Notes: generated by a model from the letters alone, not told the origin. DNA of 64,000 bases from an uncultured Alphaproteobacteria bacterium (GCA_958296285.1 OY282459.1:446367-510366), one strand, 5' to 3'. Numbered from the stretch's first letter, positions 19,401 to 28,339 are shown. Made by a program: numbers and translations.

Positions 19401-20405
19401 AGAAATCAGCTTTATTTCTGGTATCCCGAAGACATCCAATCCATCGGCTTATCCTTCGCGACAACGATGGGCGATTGGGGCGTGCAGGGCGAGGTCGGCA
19501 TCCGTCTTGACCATCCGTTCCAAGTGGACATCACCGAGCAGATCATCACGGCGGCGGGCTCGCAATCGGTCGCTGTCTCCACAGGGGACGCGCTCCGCGT
19601 GGCGCTGACCCCTTTGGGAACGCAGGACGTCAATGAGTTTGTCCCAAACCCGCAGGCGAACTTTGACGGCAATTTCCTCTTTGAGCCTATTCAGCTCCCT
19701 CCCCAAGCCGGCGGCGGATTCCTCGCCCTTCCGTGGGGCGTCCCTGGCCTTAACGCCAATCAGCGCTCCACCACGCCTGAAAAGCCGGACGCGGACGCGA
19801 TACGCGCCGGGACAATCCGCCCGCCTTCGGTGGAATATCTGGACGTGATCTCGGCGCAAATCGCCTTCACCAACACTTTTACGCGCTCCAACGGCTTCGT
19901 GGACGCGGTCGGCGGCGATTTGGGCATTCTGCTGATCAATGTCGCCATAGAGCATGTGCTTGATCTGCCGCGATCCCGCTCCGCCGCCACCAATCCGGCG
20001 GTCTCCGGCACCAAAGGCAACACGCTTCAAGCCGTCTGCCGATCCGGCACCGAACTGCCTTTGGGCGCTATTCTCAATCTGGACACGGTGACCGATCATT
20101 CCTGCTCGCCGGACGCCACCAGCATGGGCTACACGATTTTCGGAACTCTCCAATATAATAATTTCTGGGGAACGGCGTGGACAGTCTCGCCCTATATGGC
20201 GCTCCGCCACGATGTGGTCGGCAACACGCCCACGCCGCTTGCCACCTTCCGCGAGGATCGCGTTTCCATCTCGCTCGGCTTTAACGGCGAATATCAAAAT
20301 TCTTGGCGCTGGCAGATCGCTTACACCGACTTTTTCGGCGAAAAGCTTTACAACAACGCCACCGATCGGGACTTCTTCTCTCTCAGCATCACCTACTCGT
20401 TCTAA
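16485..20405 (+). CDS. DUF1302 outer-membrane beta-barrel protein, unusually long
   Basis: A 1306-residue protein from the ATG at 16485, preceded by GGGGAGAG. The N-terminus has a signal peptide (QSAALVLGFIFSFMALAPRE then AQS). The first mature part, LEFNLYGVEIFVDTTLSAGV, is typical of DUF1302. The C-terminus ends FFSLSITYSF, with a terminal Phe as in outer-membrane barrels. Typical DUF1302 proteins are about 500-700 residues. This one carries a long Ala- and Gly-rich insert, roughly residues 350-530, and further loops. DUF1302, DUF1329 and YCF48-like genes commonly sit together with an RND permease in bacteria that take up or modify steroids, alkanes or other hydrophobic compounds. The substrate here is unknown. 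Confidence 0.85.
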   Translation: MAKSGISGRMTRQSAALVLGFIFSFMALAPREAQSLEFNLYGVEIFVDTTLSAGVSVRTAKRDNLYLPEANGGNREMRDLVGATYSRAPGPCAATFGDSAGAVCPGGVTYLPATSGPIMLGGSGVPQFQVYNNAYPFNFDNSLNVDDSRLNFDRGDATSAPFKMTNDIEITLGDFGAIGSYSAFFRVNFFYDAALDSEDSYERFGLDNNAAKTLAARDIELLDGYVSGDYEIFDYPLNLRGGRQVISWGESTFYLGGINVVNPIDVSAFRRPGSEVKDVLLPETAIYASMGLPYDLTVEAYYLLDWNPYELEPSGTPFQNTDFINPSAGPIEDRLYLSSSANAGTYRANCSGSPSRRASEVVGAQAGAAASAAALMAGQSADAAAAAAAATAALFTFPALQGDPRQQGSCAWARGADAAAHSLGADMALGGTGVNADGPLAAPAATLATAAGQGADRAATGEAAIAYRQAYSQAITRHLDRDSNGAPTGRIYDSRSRLYDHTPQRAEFTHRNPWGVNPTGAFPNNAAAIPASLRCGAVEGEDAAACQTRLAGDGTPSNPGALAGFHSGPMANIMRGLRPGDAPLTQDQQLYISNYLNRVTEMNTMPFTGDRDADDSGQWGIALRWYSEAFGSTEFGFYYQNYHSRLPLAQVAYYETPYVTLAKTGWTSASGAQLNGFGCLAGAGLGANPNFAPFISPAPTATPNPLLPVITAAGALPLNQRGFLTTGTFLDPDIDGLGVTTSQTYSTSYISSAVTTYSSANPGTFNGAAISPTNLPLGAAWDTAPGPATYPGTPGRYMVRRATSNPDASFRLDLDPAHFREAGIQTHQRSSSNLAAAGVQAPIVRAGLGDFLKYARFADATFNGRAALALQLLTADSTSATGMALLGTSAGIGPGRQIAIAGGATPEQAAALVSSNIAGSVAQNGPNRYDVARINCAMALSQVPALAGDAGAVFPTAAFSAAEGSEFLTVQHRNQLYFWYPEDIQSIGLSFATTMGDWGVQGEVGIRLDHPFQVDITEQIITAAGSQSVAVSTGDALRVALTPLGTQDVNEFVPNPQANFDGNFLFEPIQLPPQAGGGFLALPWGVPGLNANQRSTTPEKPDADAIRAGTIRPPSVEYLDVISAQIAFTNTFTRSNGFVDAVGGDLGILLINVAIEHVLDLPRSRSAATNPAVSGTKGNTLQAVCRSGTELPLGAILNLDTVTDHSCSPDATSMGYTIFGTLQYNNFWGTAWTVSPYMALRHDVVGNTPTPLATFREDRVSISLGFNGEYQNSWRWQIAYTDFFGEKLYNNATDRDFFSLSITYSF

Positions 20406-20432
20406 AGCGAGACCTTACAGGAGGATATCGTC

Positions 20433-21809
20433 ATGAAAATCATCCGCGCGAAAACCTTTATGTCCGCGATGGCGGGAATGCTGCTCATCGCGGCGGCGGC
20501 CGAAGCCAAAGTGCCGCAGGCGCAAGCCAACCGCTTGGGCAGAGACCTCACCCCGATGGGCTCAGAGAAAGCCGGCAACGCCAACGGCTCCATTCCGGTC
20601 TGGAGCGGCGGCTTGTCCTCCATTCCGCCCAATGTCAAGTGGATTTCCGGACAGGGGCAGCATGCCAATCCTTTCACGAAGGACAAAGTCCTCTTCACCA
20701 TCACGCCCAAAAATAAAAAGCGCTACGGCAAACTTCTCACAGACGGCTATAAGGAACTGCTGGACGCCTATTCCTCCTCCTTCACCATGCCGGTCTATAA
20801 GACGCGCCGCTCTTGCGGGCTTCCCGCCTTCGTCTATAAGGCGAATAAGAGGAACGCGCTCGTGGGCACGCTTATCGGCGGCGGCAATGGCGTTTCGGAA
20901 TCCATCATGGGGACGCCTTTCCCAATCCCGAACTCCGCGCTGGAGATCATTTGGAATCACACGCTCCGCTACCGCTCCTTCAAGGCGACCCGCGAGTTCA
21001 CCGCCATCGCGCCCACGCGCGGCGGCTCTTTCACGCCGATCACCGTGCAGGATGAGGCGATTCTCCAATGGTCAGACCCCGCCGCCAAGCGCGCCGAGGA
21101 TTTGGACAACATCTCCATCTATTATATCGCCCACACCATCGCGCCGGCGAGGCGCGCCGGCAGCGTCATTCTCGTCCATGAGACGCTGAACCGCGCCAAA
21201 GACGCCCGCAAAGCGTGGCAATATTCGCCGGGAACGCGCCGCGTGCGCCGCGCCCCGAATATCGCCTATGACAATCCCGGCACAAACTCGGACGGACTCA
21301 CAACCTCCGATTCCTTTGACGGCTATAATGGCGCGCCGGATCGCTATAATTGGAAAATCCTCGGCAAGTCCGAGAAATACATCTCCTACAACAATTATCG
21401 CTCCGCGCTGGCGCCGATCAGGAAACTGGTCAGTTCCCGCCATCTCAACCAAGACTATGCCCGCTATGAGCGCCATCGCGTCTGGACGATTGAGGCGCGA
21501 CTCAAGCCCACCGCCCGCCATGTCTATTCCCGCCGAGTCAAGCATCTGGACGAGGACGCATGGCGAATCGCCACATCCGAACTCTATGACGGACGCGGCG
21601 AACTTTGGCGCGTGCAGGAAATGCTGCAGGTTCAGTTTTATGAAGTCCCCCTCTGCGGCGGCGCCGGCGAGATCGTCTATGATCTTCAATCAGGACGCTA
21701 TGTCGGCTTGGCGCTTCGCAACGGCACGGACGGGCTGAATTATTTCGCCGACGAGCTGACCAAGAAGCGCTACACCCCTGCTTCCATCCGCCGTTTGGGC
21801 AAGCGCTGA
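20433..21809 (+). CDS. DUF1329 periplasmic/outer-membrane associated protein
   Basis: A 458-residue protein with an N-terminal signal peptide (KTFMSAMAGMLLIAAAAEAK) and the family-typical start of the mature protein, ANRLGRDLTPMGSEKAGNAN then IPVWSGGL. The central DGYKELLDAYSSSFTMPVY and the C-terminal GRYVGLALRNGTDGLNYFAD also look like DUF1329. The family has a LolB-like fold and accompanies DUF1302 barrels. There is an AGGAGG ribosome-binding site and a 27-base gap from the DUF1302 gene. Confidence 0.9.
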   Translation: MKIIRAKTFMSAMAGMLLIAAAAEAKVPQAQANRLGRDLTPMGSEKAGNANGSIPVWSGGLSSIPPNVKWISGQGQHANPFTKDKVLFTITPKNKKRYGKLLTDGYKELLDAYSSSFTMPVYKTRRSCGLPAFVYKANKRNALVGTLIGGGNGVSESIMGTPFPIPNSALEIIWNHTLRYRSFKATREFTAIAPTRGGSFTPITVQDEAILQWSDPAAKRAEDLDNISIYYIAHTIAPARRAGSVILVHETLNRAKDARKAWQYSPGTRRVRRAPNIAYDNPGTNSDGLTTSDSFDGYNGAPDRYNWKILGKSEKYISYNNYRSALAPIRKLVSSRHLNQDYARYERHRVWTIEARLKPTARHVYSRRVKHLDEDAWRIATSELYDGRGELWRVQEMLQVQFYEVPLCGGAGEIVYDLQSGRYVGLALRNGTDGLNYFADELTKKRYTPASIRRLGKR

Positions 21810-21847
21810 TCCTCCGCGCGAAAAAAAGAAGTGCCAGAGATCGCAGG

Positions 21848-22936
21848 ATGATTCGCGCCTGGCCGCTTTTCCTCCTTCTCTTAAGCCCGCTTCCGGCCGC
21901 CGCCAGCGAGAGCGTATCGCAGTTCTCCTCCCTGGTGGCCTCCCGCGCCTCGCAGCGGCTTCTCCTGCAAGTCGCCGATTTGGGCGACAGGCTCATCGCG
22001 GTCGGGCAGTTTGGCCATATTCTCATCTCCACCGATCGCGGAAAGAACTGGCGGCAGGCGAAGCGGGTTCCGACCAATGTCACATTGACCGCCGTGGATT
22101 TTCCGTCCCCGAATCTGGGATTCGCTGTCGGATATGACACCACGATCCTCAAAACCGAGAATGGCGGCGAAACATGGCGCCGCGTCTATCACGATCTCGA
22201 AATGGAAACCGCCAAATCCCGAAGGCTGGGCTTCTCCAACGAGATCGGCGTCTGCGGAAAAGAGCCGGACGGATGTCTTTTTCCGCTTTTCGGAGTCCAT
22301 TTCTTCAACGAGAAGCACGGGATTGCCGTCGGCGCCTTTTCCACGATTTTGGAGACCAGAGACGGCGGAAATTCTTGGCAGAAAAGAAAGCCCGACTATC
22401 AGTTCAGCCCCGAAGTCCAAGAATTGTTTCAGACAGGCGAAATCTTTGAGGACGACATCACCGGCGGGCATCTCAATGGAATCGTTGAGGATGGGCGCGG
22501 GCATATTTATCTGCCTTCGGAATTTGGCATCGTCATCAAATCCTCCGACAAGGGCGGAACCTTTGAAGCCGTCAAGACCCCCTATGAAGGCTCTTTCTGG
22601 GGCGGCATAGACGCGAAGCCCGGAGTCATTCTCTATGGAATGCGCGGCAATATGTACCGATCCGAAAATGGCGGCGCGTCATGGAAGAAAATCCCAAGCG
22701 GCACCGATCAATCCATCCATGGCGCGGTGCGTCTCATCAATGGCGATATTGTCGCGACCGGCTTGGGCGGAGTTGTCGCCAGAAGCATTGACGGTGGGCG
22801 ATCGTTCAAAGCGCAGAACAGAAAAACGCGACTCGGCTATGCCGATATTTCCGAAGGGCAGAAAAACGAAGTCATCCTCTTTGGCGTGGCGGGGATAGAG
22901 CATCACAGATTGCCGAATGTCGCGCGCGGGAACTGA
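21848..22936 (+). CDS. YCF48/BNR-repeat exported protein
   Basis: A 362-residue protein with a signal peptide (AWPLFLLLLSPLPAAAS) and several beta-propeller BNR-type blades, seen as repeated S-x-D-x-G-x-x-W patterns: STDRGKNWRQAKR, TENGGETWRRVYH, TRDGGNSWQKRK, SENGGASWKKIPS. Related proteins sit next to DUF1302 and DUF1329 genes and before an RND-family permease. Here no permease follows; an SDR gene begins 12 bases downstream. Confidence 0.85.
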   Translation: MIRAWPLFLLLLSPLPAAASESVSQFSSLVASRASQRLLLQVADLGDRLIAVGQFGHILISTDRGKNWRQAKRVPTNVTLTAVDFPSPNLGFAVGYDTTILKTENGGETWRRVYHDLEMETAKSRRLGFSNEIGVCGKEPDGCLFPLFGVHFFNEKHGIAVGAFSTILETRDGGNSWQKRKPDYQFSPEVQELFQTGEIFEDDITGGHLNGIVEDGRGHIYLPSEFGIVIKSSDKGGTFEAVKTPYEGSFWGGIDAKPGVILYGMRGNMYRSENGGASWKKIPSGTDQSIHGAVRLINGDIVATGLGGVVARSIDGGRSFKAQNRKTRLGYADISEGQKNEVILFGVAGIEHHRLPNVARGN

Positions 22937-22948
22937 CTGAACGAGTCC

Positions 22949-23728
22949 ATGCGGCTGCGGGGGAAAAAATCTTTCATCACCGGCGCGGCGTCAGGCTTGG
23001 GGCGCGCGACCGCCGAACTCTTCGCGCGAGAAGGCGCGAAAGTCTTTCTGGCCGACATCAACGAGAAAGGCGCGGAGGAAGCCGCCAGCCAAATCAACGC
23101 CTCTCATCCAGACGCCGCCGCCCCCCCCGCCCATCACGGCCCTTTGGACGTCTCGGACGAGGAAGGATGGAAAAAAATCCTCCCCCGCGCCGCCGAAGCG
23201 ATGGAAGGCTTGAACATTCTGGTCAATAACGCCGGAATAGGCGGCGGCGGGACGGTGGAAGAGACCGATTTCGCCCATTGGAAGCATGTCATGGCGGTGG
23301 ATGCGGATTCGGTCTTTTTGGGCTGCAAATACGCCATTCCGCTGATGAAGCCCCATGCGCCCGGCTCCATCGTCAATATCTCCTCCATCGCCGGTCTCAT
23401 CGCCGGACACAATATGGCCGCCTACAACGCCGCCAAAGCCGCCGTCTGGCTTCTCTCCAAATCGGTCGCCCTCCATTGCGCCAAGCGCGGATATGATATT
23501 CGCTGCAACTCCGTTCATCCGACCTTCACCGACACGCCCATCTTGAAGCCGATGGAAGACGCGATGGGGCGAGACGTCCTTTTGGGAAAACTGACCAGAC
23601 AAGTCCCGCTCGGGCGAATCGGAGAGCCGAATGATGTGGCTTACGCCGTTCTTTATCTGGCGAGCGACGAATCCAAATTTGTCACGGGCGCAGAAATCAA
23701 GGTGGATGGCGGCATATCCGCCATGTGA
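22949..23728 (+). CDS. Short-chain dehydrogenase/reductase
   Basis: Classical SDR of 259 residues. The cofactor motif is SFITGAASGLGRATAELF, with Asp in FLADIN indicating NAD preference. The structural motif is NILVNNAGIG, and the catalytic residues are Ser in IVNISSIAGLI and Tyr-Lys in AAYNAAKAA. The C-terminal ASDESKFVTGAEIKVDGGIS is typical. It resembles cyclopentanol or hydroxysteroid dehydrogenases. With the DUF1302 set upstream, oxidation of an imported hydrophobic alcohol is plausible but unproven. Confidence 0.92.
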   Translation: MRLRGKKSFITGAASGLGRATAELFAREGAKVFLADINEKGAEEAASQINASHPDAAAPPAHHGPLDVSDEEGWKKILPRAAEAMEGLNILVNNAGIGGGGTVEETDFAHWKHVMAVDADSVFLGCKYAIPLMKPHAPGSIVNISSIAGLIAGHNMAAYNAAKAAVWLLSKSVALHCAKRGYDIRCNSVHPTFTDTPILKPMEDAMGRDVLLGKLTRQVPLGRIGEPNDVAYAVLYLASDESKFVTGAEIKVDGGISAM

Positions 23729-23735
23729 TCGCCCA

Positions 23736-24524
23736 ATGGCCTCTTCCGAAAAACGCCGCAGGCGCGCGCTAATTATTGTGCATTCCAGCGCGTCTGATCC
23801 AGGCCGTGTCGGCGAATCTTTGCGGCGGCGCGGCTTTCTTCTTGATCGCCGATGCCGCGAGAAAGGCGACTCCCTCCCTCGCGCGATGGAAGCGCATGAC
23901 GCGGCTGTCGTCTTTGGCGGTCCGATGAGCGCCAACGATAAGAGCGGCTTCATCTCCGCCGAGACGCGCTGGATGGAGAGGGCGCTTTTGAGCGGCAAGC
24001 CCGTTCTGGGCATTTGTTTGGGCGCGCAGATCATGACGCGCGCGCTGGGCGCTTCCGTCTCTCTTCATCCCAGCAAGCGCGTGGAGGCGGGCTTTTATCC
24101 CATTTGGGCGACCGTTCAGGGCGAGGCTCTGTTCCCGAAGCGCTTTCATGTCTATCAATGGCATCAGGAGGGCTGCGCGCTCCCTGACGGCGCGACTCTT
24201 CTTGCCCGCGGCGAAGATTTTCCAGTCCAAGCCTTTCGCCACGGAGAGAGCGCTTATGGGCTTCAGTTCCATCCGGAAATGACGTTCGCCGTCATGCGGC
24301 GCTGGCTCAAGAGGGGCAGGGCGCGCTTGCGCGAGCGGGGCGCGCGATCCAAAATGCGTCATCTTCTGGGACATGCGCTTTACGATCGCGCGCTGGATCG
24401 CTGGCTTGAGAGATTTTTGGATCGCTGGCTGACGCCCTGTCATCATCATGGCGGGGCGGCGGTCGGCGCGGCGGCGCGGCGGAAAGGAGGAAGTTATGAT
24501 TTTGACAACGACCAACAGTCTTGA
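23736..24524 (+). CDS. Class I glutamine amidotransferase-like protein
   Basis: A 262-residue protein from the ATG at 23736, seven bases after the SDR stop. The nucleophile elbow is GKPVLGICLGAQIMTRALGA with Cys. The His-Glu pair is in YGLQFHPEMTFAVM, and FGGPMSAND matches the oxyanion region. It is a stand-alone GATase domain like those in GMP synthase-type GATase proteins, with no synthetase partner nearby. The C-terminal tail is Arg-rich and overlaps the YbjQ gene by 29 bases. The substrate is unknown. Confidence 0.88.
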   Translation: MASSEKRRRRALIIVHSSASDPGRVGESLRRRGFLLDRRCREKGDSLPRAMEAHDAAVVFGGPMSANDKSGFISAETRWMERALLSGKPVLGICLGAQIMTRALGASVSLHPSKRVEAGFYPIWATVQGEALFPKRFHVYQWHQEGCALPDGATLLARGEDFPVQAFRHGESAYGLQFHPEMTFAVMRRWLKRGRARLRERGARSKMRHLLGHALYDRALDRWLERFLDRWLTPCHHHGGAAVGAAARRKGGSYDFDNDQQS

Positions 24525-24825
24525 AGGAAAAAAGGTGGATGCCTATTTGGGCATTGTCGTGGGCGAAGCGGTGATGGGCGTCAATCTTTTCCGCGACATG
24601 TTCGCCTCCATTCGCAACATTGTCGGCGGGCGCGCCGGCGGCTATGAGAAGGCGCTGGAGGAGGGGCGGCAGACCGCTCTCTTTGAGATGCAGGCCAAGG
24701 CGCGCGACATGGGCGGCGATGCCGTCTTGGGCATTCATATGGATTATGAGACGATAGACAGCGGCGGCGGCAGCATGCTTCTCATTTCGGTCAGCGGAAC
24801 CGCCGTCAGGACGAGGTCGGGCTGA
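24496..24825 (+). CDS. YbjQ/UPF0145 family protein
   Basis: A 109-residue protein with a strong AAAGGAGG ribosome-binding site. The N-terminus MILTTTNSLEGKKVDAYLGI, the central GVNLFRDMFASIRNIVGGRA and the C-terminal GGDAVLGIHMDYETI match the YbjQ (DUF74) family, homopentameric proteins of unknown function proposed to bind metal. It overlaps the amidotransferase gene in another frame. Confidence 0.93.
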   Translation: MILTTTNSLEGKKVDAYLGIVVGEAVMGVNLFRDMFASIRNIVGGRAGGYEKALEEGRQTALFEMQAKARDMGGDAVLGIHMDYETIDSGGGSMLLISVSGTAVRTRSG

Positions 24826-24828
24826 AAA

Positions 24829-24904
24829 TGGTGGAGCCGAGGGGAATCGAACCCCTGACCTCAGCAGTGCGATTGCTGCGCTCTCCCAACTGAGCTACGG
24901 CCCC
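24829..24904 (-). tRNA. tRNA-Ala (CGC)
   Basis: A 76-base cloverleaf on the minus strand with encoded CCA. The acceptor pairs GGGGCCG with CGGCTCC (one G-U). The anticodon arm is CAGCA-ATCGCAC-TGCTG, giving anticodon CGC. The T arm has GGTTCGATTCC. Confidence 0.95.
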
Positions 24905-24994
24905 GTGATCGCGAAAATCCATGCTAAAATCCTTTTCCATAGCCTTTATGTCAAGGGTTTATGACGGGGAGGGGTTTCACGATCTTTGGCTTTT

Positions 24995-25276
24995 ATGATG
25001 TCTTTTCTGCAACTGCTGTCTAGTCTCATCACCCTTTATATTGGGGTGCTGGTGGCTGCCGTGATTTTTTCGTGGCTCATCGCTTTTGGCGTGTTGAACG
25101 CGCATTCGGAGGCGGTTCGGATGATTGGGCGAGCCTTGCGCGGTTTGACGGAGCCTGCGCTTCGTCCGTTGCGGCGCGTTCTTCCTGATTTGGGCGGCGT
25201 GGATATTTCGCCGGTTCTGGCGATTCTGCTTGCGTTTTTTGTCAGGGATCTGATCCGGGAATATTTTGGCGTCTGA
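24995..25276 (+). CDS. YggT family integral membrane protein
   Basis: A small protein of 93 residues with two hydrophobic segments (SFLQLLSSLITLYIGVLVAA and ISPVLAILLAFFVRDLI) around a conserved loop, LRGLTEPALRPLRRVLPDLG. This is the YggT signature T-EP-L-P-RR-P. The function is poorly known; related proteins are linked to osmotic stress or cell division. The ATG at 24995 is preferred; a TTG at 24986 is possible. It overlaps folD by one base (TGATG). Confidence 0.92.
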   Translation: MMSFLQLLSSLITLYIGVLVAAVIFSWLIAFGVLNAHSEAVRMIGRALRGLTEPALRPLRRVLPDLGGVDISPVLAILLAFFVRDLIREYFGV

Positions 25277-26133
25277 TGTCGCCGAGAGAGACAGTCATCA
25301 TTGACGGCAAAGCCGAGGCGGCGGCGCTCCGCGCGAAGGTCGCCTCGGAGGCGCGCCGCGCGGCGGTGAGGCCTCATTTGGCGATCATTCTGGTTGGCGA
25401 GGATCCTGCCAGTCATGTTTATGTCAGGAACAAGATGGCGGCGGCGGCGGAGGCGGATTTTCGCGTTTCGCTTTTGCGGCTGCCGGCGGATGTCGCCGAA
25501 GCGCGTCTTCATCGTGAGATTGTCGCGCGGAGCGAGGCGGCGGAGATAGACGGCATTCTTCTTCAGTTGCCGTTGCCGGATCATTTGGACAGGCGCGCGG
25601 CGCTGTCGTTGATCGCGCCTGGCAAGGATGTGGATGGTTTGACGCCTGTCAATGCCGGTTTGTTGGCGCAGGGGGTTGCGGGGGGTTTCGCGCCTTGCAC
25701 GCCGTTGGGCTGCGTTCATTTGGCGAAGGCGGCGCATCGGTCTTTGGAGGGGATGGAGGCGTTGGTTGTTGGGCGGTCGGAGCTTGTGGGGAGGCCGTTG
25801 GCGGCGCTTCTTTTGCGGGAGGATTGCACGGTGACGGCGGCGCATTCTCGGAGTCGGGATTTGGCGGGGTTGGTTGGGCGGGCGGAGTTGCTTTTTGTCG
25901 CGGCGGGGGTTGCGGAGTTGGTTCGGGGGTCATGGGTTAGGGAGGGGGCGACGGTGGTTGATGTTGGGATTCATCCGCGGGTTGTTGGGGGTGAGCGGCG
26001 TTTGGTTGGGGATGTGGCTCGTGGTGAGGTTTTGGGGCGGGCTGGGGCTTTGACGCCTGTTCCTGGGGGTGTTGGACCGATGACGGTGGCGTATTTGTTG
26101 CGGAATCTTTTAGAGGCGGCGCTGCGGCGTTGA
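25276..26133 (+). CDS. folD: Bifunctional methylenetetrahydrofolate dehydrogenase/cyclohydrolase
   Basis: Interconverts 5,10-methylene- and 10-formyl-THF. It has 285 residues. Motifs: LAIILVGEDPASHVYVRNKM with the conserved Tyr and Lys, EIDGILLQLPLPDHLDRR, PGKDVDGLTPVNAGLL, PCTPLGCVHL, VVGRSELVGRPLAALLL (NADP site) and TPVPGGVGPMTVAYLLRNLL. From about base 25600 onward the coding strand becomes increasingly G/T-rich (GTT, TTG, GGG codons), part of the composition gradient toward repeat cluster R1. Confidence 0.96.
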   Translation: MSPRETVIIDGKAEAAALRAKVASEARRAAVRPHLAIILVGEDPASHVYVRNKMAAAAEADFRVSLLRLPADVAEARLHREIVARSEAAEIDGILLQLPLPDHLDRRAALSLIAPGKDVDGLTPVNAGLLAQGVAGGFAPCTPLGCVHLAKAAHRSLEGMEALVVGRSELVGRPLAALLLREDCTVTAAHSRSRDLAGLVGRAELLFVAAGVAELVRGSWVREGATVVDVGIHPRVVGGERRLVGDVARGEVLGRAGALTPVPGGVGPMTVAYLLRNLLEAALRR

Positions 26134-26142
26134 CGCTCTCGT

Positions 26143-26451
26143 TAAGGGGGGTGTGGGGGGCGAAGCCCCCCGCGAAGAAGGGGGGGGTCGGGGGGAATCC
26201 CCCCGAATAGTCGGCGGGCGTGGCGAAACGAAGCGGGCGAAGCGCGACAGCGCAAGCCCGCGAGAAAGCCCGCCGACCCCCCTGCTTACAAGAGCTCTTC
26301 TAGCAGGGGGCGCGTGGGTGGGGTCGCATTTGCTCGCTCGCTACTCTCGCTTCGCAAATGCTTTTTCCCCACCCCACCCACGCGCTTTCGGGGGGGATTC
26401 CCCCCCGATCCCCCTCTTTTTTTGGGGGGCAAGCCCCCCAAACCCCCCTTT
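26143..26451. repeat. Palindromic mosaic repeat cluster R1 (modules A-B-C-D-E)
   Basis: Nested hairpins in order: A, two short G-run/C-run hairpins (GGGGGGCGAAGCCCCCC and TCGGGGGGAATCCCCCCGA); B, GTCGGCGGGC...GCCCGCCGAC with an inner stem CGGGC/GCCCG; C, a palindrome centred on AGAGCTCT; D, CGCGTGGGTGGGG...CCCCACCCACGCG; E, mirror of A. No transposase is encoded. It lies between convergent folD and argG. Plus strand is G/T-rich on its left, A/C-rich on its right. Confidence 0.92.
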
Positions 26452-26453
26452 CC

Positions 26454-27677
26454 TCAATCCTTGCCCGCCAAACGCCGCCGCGCCAAAACCTCTAAACGCA
26501 AACCACGCAACCTTATAAAACCCCCCGCATCCTTCTGACTATACAACCCCCCATCATCAAAACTCGCCAACGCCGCCGAATATAAACTAGACCCGCTCTC
26601 CCGACCCACAACAGAAACCAACCCGCGATGCAAACGCACCCGAACAGAACCCCGAACCGAAAGCTGACTCTCATCCACCAAAGCCTGCAGCATCCGCCGC
26701 TCAGGCGAAAACCATAAACCATCATAAATCAAAGACGCATAACGCGGCATCAACTCATCCTTCAAATGCATCGCCCCCCCATCCAACGTCAAAGCCTCCA
26801 ACGCCCGCCGCGCCGCGAGCAGAATCGTCCCGCCCGGCGTCTCATAAACGCCGCGCGACTTCATCCCCGTCGCCCGATTCTCCACCATATCCACGCGCCC
26901 AACCCCATGCGCGCCCCCCATCTCATTCAAACGCGACAAAATCTCCGCCCCATCCAAAGCCGCCCCGTCCAAAGCCACAGCATCGCCCGCCTCAAAATCT
27001 ATCGCCACATGACAAGCCTCCTCAGGCGCGTCCTCAGGCGACACCGTCCAACGATAAACGTCAGGCGGCGCGGCGCGAGAGGCGTCCTCCAAAACCTTCC
27101 CCTCCGAAGAATGATGCAAAAGATTGGCATCGCAAGAAAAAGGCGGCTCCTCCTCAACCCCGTCAGCCAAAGGAATCTGCCGCGCCCGCGCATAATCCAT
27201 CAAATCCCGCCTGGACGCCATGTCCCATTCGCGCCACGGCGCGATCACCCGCAAATCAGGATTCTCCGCCGCGTAAGACAATTCAAAACGCAACTGATCA
27301 TTGCCCTTGCCCGTCGCGCCATGCGCCAAAGCGTCCGCGTCAAGCTCCCGCGCGATCTCTATTTGGCGCTTGGCGATCAAAGGGCGCGCGATCGCCGTCC
27401 CCAAAAGATAAGCGCCCTCATAAAGAGCGTTGGCGCGAAGCATCGGGAAAACATAGTCGCGGACAAAAATCTCGCGCAAATCCTCTAAACGAATCTCATC
27501 CGCGCCCGCCGCCTTGGCGCGCTGGGCGATCGCCGCCATATCCTCGCCCTGCCCCAAATCGGCGATGAACGCCACAATCTGGCAGCCATAGCGCTCCCGC
27601 AGCCAATGGAGAATGACCGACGTGTCTAGCCCGCCCGAATAAGCAAGGACGATTTTTCTTATCTCTCCGCCCGCCAT
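26454..27677 (-). CDS. argG: Argininosuccinate synthase
   Basis: Condenses citrulline and aspartate in arginine synthesis. It has 407 residues. The ATP site is [20 protein letters not shown]; further motifs are [41 protein letters not shown] and [20 protein letters not shown]. The 3' part, near repeat cluster R1, is strongly biased to G/T on the coding strand, giving many Val, Leu, Gly and Arg codons. The IalB-family gene lies three bases upstream, so the two are probably cotranscribed. Confidence 0.97.
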   Translation of the reverse strand: MAGGEIRKIVLAYSGGLDTSVILHWLRERYGCQIVAFIADLGQGEDMAAIAQRAKAAGADEIRLEDLREIFVRDYVFPMLRANALYEGAYLLGTAIARPLIAKRQIEIARELDADALAHGATGKGNDQLRFELSYAAENPDLRVIAPWREWDMASRRDLMDYARARQIPLADGVEEEPPFSCDANLLHHSSEGKVLEDASRAAPPDVYRWTVSPEDAPEEACHVAIDFEAGDAVALDGAALDGAEILSRLNEMGGAHGVGRVDMVENRATGMKSRGVYETPGGTILLAARRALEALTLDGGAMHLKDELMPRYASLIYDGLWFSPERRMLQALVDESQLSVRGSVRVRLHRGLVSVVGRESGSSLYSAALASFDDGGLYSQKDAGGFIRLRGLRLEVLARRRLAGKD

Positions 27678-27680
27678 GAT

Positions 27681-28235
27681 CTACGCCCCCGACTCCGCCG
27701 CCCTCGGCGGACGGTCTGACGCGCATCTCTTCTCTAAAAACGCCATCGCCGCCGTCACGCCTCGCAAAGAATAGCGAGCCCAATGGGCGCGCGCCGAATC
27801 AAAAGACGCCTTGACGCGCATAATGTCGCCCTTTTTCATGTCGCGCAAGATAAGGCGCTCATCTTCCGGATTCGCCGCCCACGCCCATCGCGGATTTCTC
27901 TCATCGCCCCCGATCAGAGGATAGCGCGCCTCGCCTATGCGAATCTCCGCCTTTCCCCCGCGCAGAGGCTTTGTCAGACGAAGCGCCACTTCATGCCGCC
28001 CCTCTCGGCGCGTCACGACAAATGCCGCGCCGCCGCCTTCCGCCGGAGGATCGGAAGCCTGAGGCTTGGAAGAAAAAGCGCAGACCGCGCCCTTGTCCGA
28101 AAGGGCGCGATAAGCGATCCATTCGCCGAAGCGCGCCACGGACTCGGCGGCGTCAGCCTCTCTCGCCGAAAGCGGGAAGAGGGCGGTCGCGGCGGCAGCC
28201 CATAGCGCGAGAGGCGAGATTGTCGGAAGGCGCAT
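27681..28235 (-). CDS. Invasion-associated locus B (IalB) family protein
   Basis: A 184-residue exported protein with a signal peptide (ISPLALWAAAATALFPLSAR). The IalB-like body begins VARFGEWIAYRAL and ends with the family-like YSLRGVTAAMAFLEKRC; two conserved Cys are present. The family is common in alphaproteobacteria, is periplasmic or surface-associated, and its molecular role is unclear; the name comes from Bartonella. Divergent from the quinone oxidoreductase gene with a 104-base promoter gap. Confidence 0.8.
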   Translation of the reverse strand: MRLPTISPLALWAAAATALFPLSAREADAAESVARFGEWIAYRALSDKGAVCAFSSKPQASDPPAEGGGAAFVVTRREGRHEVALRLTKPLRGGKAEIRIGEARYPLIGGDERNPRWAWAANPEDERLILRDMKKGDIMRVKASFDSARAHWARYSLRGVTAAMAFLEKRCASDRPPRAAESGA

Positions 28236-28339
28236 CGGGGTCTCCTTTCCGATGAGAGGGGCGAAGCCATTGCCGTCTGAGGAGGCGCTGTGCTACATCA
28301 AGGGAAGCTTATAGCAAATTCCTAAAAAGGGGGGGCTTC

